Shown: positions 59,951 through 64,000 of the stretch, piece by piece
How positions within the stretch are numbered: the stretch's first letter is position 1
How the letters are laid out: every line of letters starts with the position of its first letter
NCBI RefSeq assembly: GCF_015182285.1
Contig: NZ_PRDM01000002.1
Location: 1,054,001 to 1,118,000, forward strand
Length of the DNA stretch: 64,000 nucleotides
Direction of reading: 5' to 3'
Source: Flavobacterium hungaricum
GTDB lineage: Bacteria; Bacteroidota; Bacteroidia; Flavobacteriales; Flavobacteriaceae
Program-made: the position numbers and the translations under genes
The notes under the pieces: generated by a model
Told to the model about the DNA's origin: nothing
The model's database searches: none
What the model saw: only the letters and a program-made list of their open reading frames with translations

Positions 59951-62497
59951 TTACAGCGAATATTTTATTGTAACTCCGTACGTTCTTTGATCACCAATTA
60001 CACCAGCATATTGTCCTGCATTACCTCCAGCAGGCAATAATTGCTCATAATAATCTTTGTTTAGTAAGTTACGTCCCCAAAAGTGAACAGATAGTCCTTG
60101 TGAAGCGCGGAACCCCAAACGAGCATTAAAAATAGCATAACCTGGAACAACTAGATACTTAGAAGCAGAAGGGCTTGACGAGAACTCAGAACGGGCATAA
60201 GAATCAACAGCTAAGAAAATTTTTCCAGCATTTCCAAAGAATCTTGCGTTATCAGAAAGTTCACCTCCCAAAGATCCTGCCCATCTTGAAGCTCCTGGAA
60301 GCGCAGATCCAGAAACATCTTTAAATGATACTGGAGCTCCAGTTTCTTCTAATGGAAGTGGTGCATTTGTGAATTTCACATATTTACCATCTGTATAAGT
60401 TGCGGCACCATTTATGGTTAAGTGTGAGCTTACTACAAAACTTGCATCAACTTCTACACCTTGTACACGTACTTTATCTGCATTAGCAAGATAACCTCTG
60501 TTTACACCCAATTCTGCAGCCTGAACGTTAGTTTGGAAATCATTAATATCTGTTTGGAATAAAGCCAAGTTGAAGATTGAATTTCTAAAAGGAGATGTTT
60601 TTACCCCAACTTCATAATGATATACTTTTTCAGGTTTGATAACAGCCAATTCTAGTAATGGCTGTCCAGCCGAATTTGTTGGAAGTCCGGCAACGTTTAC
60701 ACCAACTGGTTTGTAACTTTTAGCAAAAGTTCCATAAGCATTAATCTTATCCGAAGCTTTTACAGTAACCGTAATATTACCAGAAAAATCAGTGTTGTCG
60801 ATAGCCGAATCAAATGCTTGATCTGAGTATACTTGTTTTTTTAAAGCCAGTAATGCAGGATCTGTTGTTTGTAAACCTCCGTATGTTGTACGTGCATAAT
60901 GTGCATCTTTTTTATCGAAATTATATCTTAATCCTGGTAAAACATGTAACCAGTCTGTAATAGCCCAGTCAATTTGTCCAAATACTGCAGCACTAGACGC
61001 TCTGATATTCGCATCTGTTTTGATTCCGTATCCTTCAAACAATCCTGGTGTTTTCCATAAAGCACTAGTAGAACTTTGCGCAAATCTCCATTGAGCACTT
61101 CCAGATTCTTCAGTTCCGTCCGTTTGTGATGTTTGGTCAATGAAGAAAACACCTGCAACACCGCTGATTCTAGAAGTCAACTGTCCTGCGTAACGAACCT
61201 CTTGGGTGATTTGTGTTTGTCTTGTAGGGTTTTGAGATTTTGCCAATACTTGTAATCCTGTAAAATCCCTGTCATTTGACGGATCCCAGTTCCAAAAACG
61301 CCAAGCTGTTGTAGAAGTAAGCGTTCCGCCTCCAATTTTAGTGTCAATATTCAAAGAGAAACCTCCCATATCCTGATTAGAACGCCATGGAGTATCTTGA
61401 TCTATTTTACGATCAAATGCATTTTGACTTGGAAGCTGGTAATTCAAATCCTTAATAATAGCATCAAACTGACGATAAGCTGCTCTTTGCGTTGGTGCTA
61501 CTCCGGCAACTACCTGCGCATATCCGTCAGGACGCTGTGTTGTAATATCGGCAGCAAAAATAATATTTGTATTTACAGTTGGAGTCCAAAGTAACTGACC
61601 TCTAATTCCTTGATTGTTTAATGTATTTGTAGGTCTTCCTGTTGCAACATTATCTACCAGACCATCACGTTGTGTTCCTGAGAAAGATATTCTTCCGGCC
61701 ACTTTTTTTCCTAAAGCACCTGTTAAAGAGGCTTTAGCCTGCAAGAAAGAATAATTTCCGTAGCTTACTTCAAAATCAGCACCAGAAGTAAAACTTGGCT
61801 TGCGAGTAGTGATGTTGAATGCTCCAGAAGTAGTGTTTTTTCCGAATAAAGAACCTTGCGGCCCACGTAAAACCTCAATTTGTTCCACGTCGATAAAGTC
61901 AAGAGTTGTAGCTGCCGGACGAGCGTAATAAACGCCGTCAACATAAAAACCAACACCAGGATCAATTCCGTCATTGGTTAATCCGAATGGTGAACCCAAA
62001 CTTCTAATATTGATACCTGTATTTCTTGGATTTGAAGAATAAAGTTGTACTGAAGGAACTAATTCTTTAATACGATTCACATTAAAAGCTCCTGTTTGTT
62101 CTGCTTGTTTTCCTGTAATTACAGAAATAGCAATAGGCACATCCTGAACTTTTTCGATTCTTCTTCTTGAAGAAACAACAACTTCAATAAGTTCATTTTC
62201 TTCTTTAAGAGCAACTTGAATTGGATTTACCGGAATGGCAGTTAATTCAATTTCAGTTGTTTTATAACCAACGTATTGAATCAAAAGAGTCAATGGTAAT
62301 CTTCCTTTAGAATCAATTACAAATTTACCGCTGTTGTCTGTAATCGCGCTGTTAGTAGTTCCTTTAATCACCACGTTTACGGCTTCTAAAGGTATATTTT
62401 CGCTTGTTGTAACTACGCCTTCAACGTTTTGCGCAAATGAAATAGAGAAAGTTAAAAAGAATAATAGTGTAAAGATATTTTTTATAGATGTTTTCAT
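59951..62497 (-). CDS. TonB-dependent receptor
   Basis: This 848-residue protein has a signal peptide (FTLLFFLTFSISFAQ), a carboxypeptidase-like N-terminal domain (EGVVTTSENIPLEAVNVVIKGT), and a clear plug: VQDVPIAISVITGKQ, VDGVYYARPAA, VEQIEVLRGPQGSLFGKNTTSGAFNITTRKPSF. A 22-strand-type barrel follows and ends with the aromatic motif VTIKYSL. It resembles receptors of the siderophore or small-substrate class rather than SusC. An Rrf2-family regulator is encoded just upstream on the same strand, which may control it. Confidence 0.88.
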   Translation of the reverse strand: MKTSIKNIFTLLFFLTFSISFAQNVEGVVTTSENIPLEAVNVVIKGTTNSAITDNSGKFVIDSKGRLPLTLLIQYVGYKTTEIELTAIPVNPIQVALKEENELIEVVVSSRRRIEKVQDVPIAISVITGKQAEQTGAFNVNRIKELVPSVQLYSSNPRNTGINIRSLGSPFGLTNDGIDPGVGFYVDGVYYARPAATTLDFIDVEQIEVLRGPQGSLFGKNTTSGAFNITTRKPSFTSGADFEVSYGNYSFLQAKASLTGALGKKVAGRISFSGTQRDGLVDNVATGRPTNTLNNQGIRGQLLWTPTVNTNIIFAADITTQRPDGYAQVVAGVAPTQRAAYRQFDAIIKDLNYQLPSQNAFDRKIDQDTPWRSNQDMGGFSLNIDTKIGGGTLTSTTAWRFWNWDPSNDRDFTGLQVLAKSQNPTRQTQITQEVRYAGQLTSRISGVAGVFFIDQTSQTDGTEESGSAQWRFAQSSTSALWKTPGLFEGYGIKTDANIRASSAAVFGQIDWAITDWLHVLPGLRYNFDKKDAHYARTTYGGLQTTDPALLALKKQVYSDQAFDSAIDNTDFSGNITVTVKASDKINAYGTFAKSYKPVGVNVAGLPTNSAGQPLLELAVIKPEKVYHYEVGVKTSPFRNSIFNLALFQTDINDFQTNVQAAELGVNRGYLANADKVRVQGVEVDASFVVSSHLTINGAATYTDGKYVKFTNAPLPLEETGAPVSFKDVSGSALPGASRWAGSLGGELSDNARFFGNAGKIFLAVDSYARSEFSSSPSASKYLVVPGYAIFNARLGFRASQGLSVHFWGRNLLNKDYYEQLLPAGGNAGQYAGVIGDQRTYGVTIKYSL

Positions 62498-62746
62498 TTT
62501 TATATTAAGTATATGTGATTAGTAGAATTTAAAATTATTTTTTTTAAAATCAACACATACACATTACAAATGAATTGCTTTTAACAGCTGCTAAAAGTCT
62601 TGTTTGTTTGTTTTGCAAAATTTTTGATACACCAGATGGACTAAAATGTACTTTCATGTTAAAACTTTTGTAAATGGTTAGTTAAATATTTTGTGCAAAT
62701 ATAAATATTAATTCTATCGATTTACTAGGAATTAAAAAATATTTTT
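62498..62746 (-). promoter_or_regulatory. Regulatory region of the TonB receptor gene
   Basis: A -7 box TATATTTG lies at 62696-62703 on the minus strand, leaving a leader of about 190 nt before the start at 62497. No further element was recognised in the leader, which may carry regulation. Confidence 0.45.
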
Positions 62747-63160
62747 TTATTTTTTTACTAATGAGGCGATTGTGATGCCCTCCATAGCTTTTAAAGTTTT
62801 GTCACGAATAAGCATTAAACCGTGGCGCAGACTGCATTCGTCCTCGGTTTTGCAATCAGAGCAAGGTTCGTAGAAGTTCAAAGAAGCACAAGGTAAAAGT
62901 GCAATTGCACCGTCAAATAATCGGTGAATTTCTGCTAGAGTAATATCATTTTTTGATTTTATCAGATAATAACCGCCAAATTTTCCCTGCTTACTGCTAA
63001 CAAAACGACCGCGTTTTAGATCTAGTAAAATCTGTTCTAAAAACTTTTTAGGAATATTGGCTCCGTCAGCAATTTCTATCGTTCTAGAAATGTGATTTTC
63101 GTCTTGTTCTGCTAAATAAAGTAAGGCCTTAAGGGCGTATTTTGCTTTATGTGATAACAT
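62747..63160 (-). CDS. Rrf2-family transcriptional regulator
   Basis: This 137-residue protein has the Rrf2 winged-helix start (MLSHKAKYALKALLYLAEQDE, ISRTIEIADGANIPKKFLEQILLDLKRGRFVSSKQGKFGGYYL). The C-terminal part holds a cysteine cluster (CASLNFYEPCSDCKTEDECSLRHGL) where Fe-S clusters bind in IscR/NsrR-like members. It probably senses iron-sulfur or redox status. It may control the adjacent TonB receptor gene. Confidence 0.85.
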   Translation of the reverse strand: MLSHKAKYALKALLYLAEQDENHISRTIEIADGANIPKKFLEQILLDLKRGRFVSSKQGKFGGYYLIKSKNDITLAEIHRLFDGAIALLPCASLNFYEPCSDCKTEDECSLRHGLMLIRDKTLKAMEGITIASLVKK

Positions 63161-63243
63161 CTATATTGAATTGTAAATTGTAAAAGTAAGATTTTTTAAA
63201 CTTGAAACCTAAAACAAAGAAAACTTGAAACAAAATTATTGTT

Positions 63244-64000
63244 TTACCAGCTGCCTCCAGAGCCTCCTCCAGAGAACCCGCCGCCGCCAAATCCACCGCC
63301 GAAACCGCCTCCGCCACCAGATGATCCGCCTCCAAAACCTCCGAAACCGCCGCCGCCGCTTCTTCCAAGATTACTTAAAATAATAACATCAAGAAGACTT
63401 GGTCCGCCGCCACTGCTGTTTCCAGAGTTACCGCCTCCGCGTTTGTTTCTAGAAAGTAAAATCAATATGATGACAATAATTACGATAAAAGGCAGGATAG
63501 GAAAACTTTGTCCTTTACTTTTTTTGCGTTCGCTCTTGTATTTGCCTTTAAAAACATCAAATAAGGCATCGGCACCTTTATCTAATCCTTTATAATAACT
63601 TCCTGCTTTAAACTCAGGAATAATAATATTTCGGGTTATCTCACCGCCAATTCCCGCAGTCAGCCTGTCTTCTAAACCATAACCAGGCGAAATCCAGATT
63701 TTTCTTTCGGTTTTGGCCAATAAAATCAAAACGCCGTTATCTTCTTTTGCCTGACCGATTCCCCATTCCTGCGCCCATTTTGGCGTAAGGATTCCGATGT
63801 CTTCTCCTTTTAAACTTTCGATAGTAATAACGACAATTTGAGTTGAGGTTGAGTCAGAATAACGAACTAGTTTTTCTTCCAGCTGCGTTTTTTCAGAAGC
63901 ACTCAAAACATTCGCGTAATCGTAAACAGAAGTCTGAAAACTTGGTTTTTTCGGAATATCAAATTGTGCAAAAACACTTGAAAAGGTAAAAAAAGCGATT
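63244..64000 (-). CDS. TPM-domain protein (YgcG-like), 5' end beyond window
   Basis: The reading frame runs off the right edge, so the N-terminus is incomplete. The visible start reads AFFTFSSVFAQFDIPKKPSFQ, the end of a signal peptide. The TPM domain follows (YDYANVLSASEKTQLEEKLVRYSDSTSTQIVVITIESLKGEDI, GYGLEDRLTAGIGGEI). A transmembrane helix (FIVIIVIILILLS) and a C-terminal Gly/Ser-rich tail follow. Such proteins (YgcG type) may help photosystem or membrane-protein quality control; their role in Bacteroidota is unclear. Confidence 0.85.
   Translation of the reverse strand, partial: IAFFTFSSVFAQFDIPKKPSFQTSVYDYANVLSASEKTQLEEKLVRYSDSTSTQIVVITIESLKGEDIGILTPKWAQEWGIGQAKEDNGVLILLAKTERKIWISPGYGLEDRLTAGIGGEITRNIIIPEFKAGSYYKGLDKGADALFDVFKGKYKSERKKSKGQSFPILPFIVIIVIILILLSRNKRGGGNSGNSSGGGPSLLDVIILSNLGRSGGGGFGGFGGGSSGGGGGFGGGFGGGGFSGGGSGGSW

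Noticed and set aside
63239..63595. A proline-rich plus-strand ORF
   Set aside because: It is the reverse complement of the Gly-rich tail of the TPM-domain protein.

Overview
The window looks like Flavobacterium or a close relative in the Bacteroidota. It is AT-rich, and most recognisable promoters carry the Bacteroidota -7 box TAnnTTTG. It encodes TonB-dependent outer membrane proteins, many SPII lipoproteins, and ordinary core genes (era, der, initiator tRNA). Every family call was made by eye from sequence; no database was searched.

Layout. Positions 1-2.7 kb hold a partial zinc-ribbon-like protein, a secreted TPR protein, a frameshifted small gene and a GIY-YIG gene, an immunity-type neighbourhood. 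Positions 2.7-9 kb are chromosomal: tRNA-fMet, DUF4269, a GT39 glycosyltransferase, DUF4494, a GH130 enzyme and a secreted possible cysteine peptidase. Positions 9-46.6 kb hold one large accessory system, described below. Positions 46.7-51 kb are small membrane, regulatory and decayed genes. Positions 51-64 kb are core or metabolic: a serine hydrolase, a second tRNA-fMet, Era, a CHAP protein, Der, two outer membrane receptors, an Rrf2 regulator and a TPM-domain protein.

The accessory system is a headless contractile tail (tailocin-like). It has sheath, tube, two tail-chaperone-like proteins, a tail-terminator candidate, a gpD-like hub, a gpV/VgrG-like spike, a PAAR-like tip, gp25, a gpX/LysM-like protein, two further baseplate candidates, a collar protein and four fibre-type proteins. 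It also has a lysis set (holin, M15 endolysin, small lipoprotein) and a LexA/CI-type S24 repressor. No capsid, portal, terminase, integrase, ClpV, TssJLM or recognisable tape-measure gene was seen. As in a T6SS, peptidoglycan-hydrolase genes (GH19; SleB-like; M23+GH24) are each followed at once by a lipoprotein gene, which suggests effector-immunity pairs.

The strongest new observation is regulatory. Nine promoters of this system share a 15-bp element, consensus TACTGAAACTACTGA (two TACTGA direct repeats). In each it lies 41 or 42 bp upstream of a -7 box. Eight drive the minus-strand operons and one drives the divergent M23/GH24 gene. A 59-residue helix-turn-helix protein encoded at 25498-25677, just downstream of the repressor-facing promoter, is a plausible activator of this set. 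The inferred scheme is: DNA damage cleaves the S24 repressor, the early operon makes the activator, and the activator turns on tail, fibre, effector and lysis operons together. Fibre genes carry a repeated N-terminal anchor, and two share a duplicated promoter and leader containing a conserved micro-ORF.
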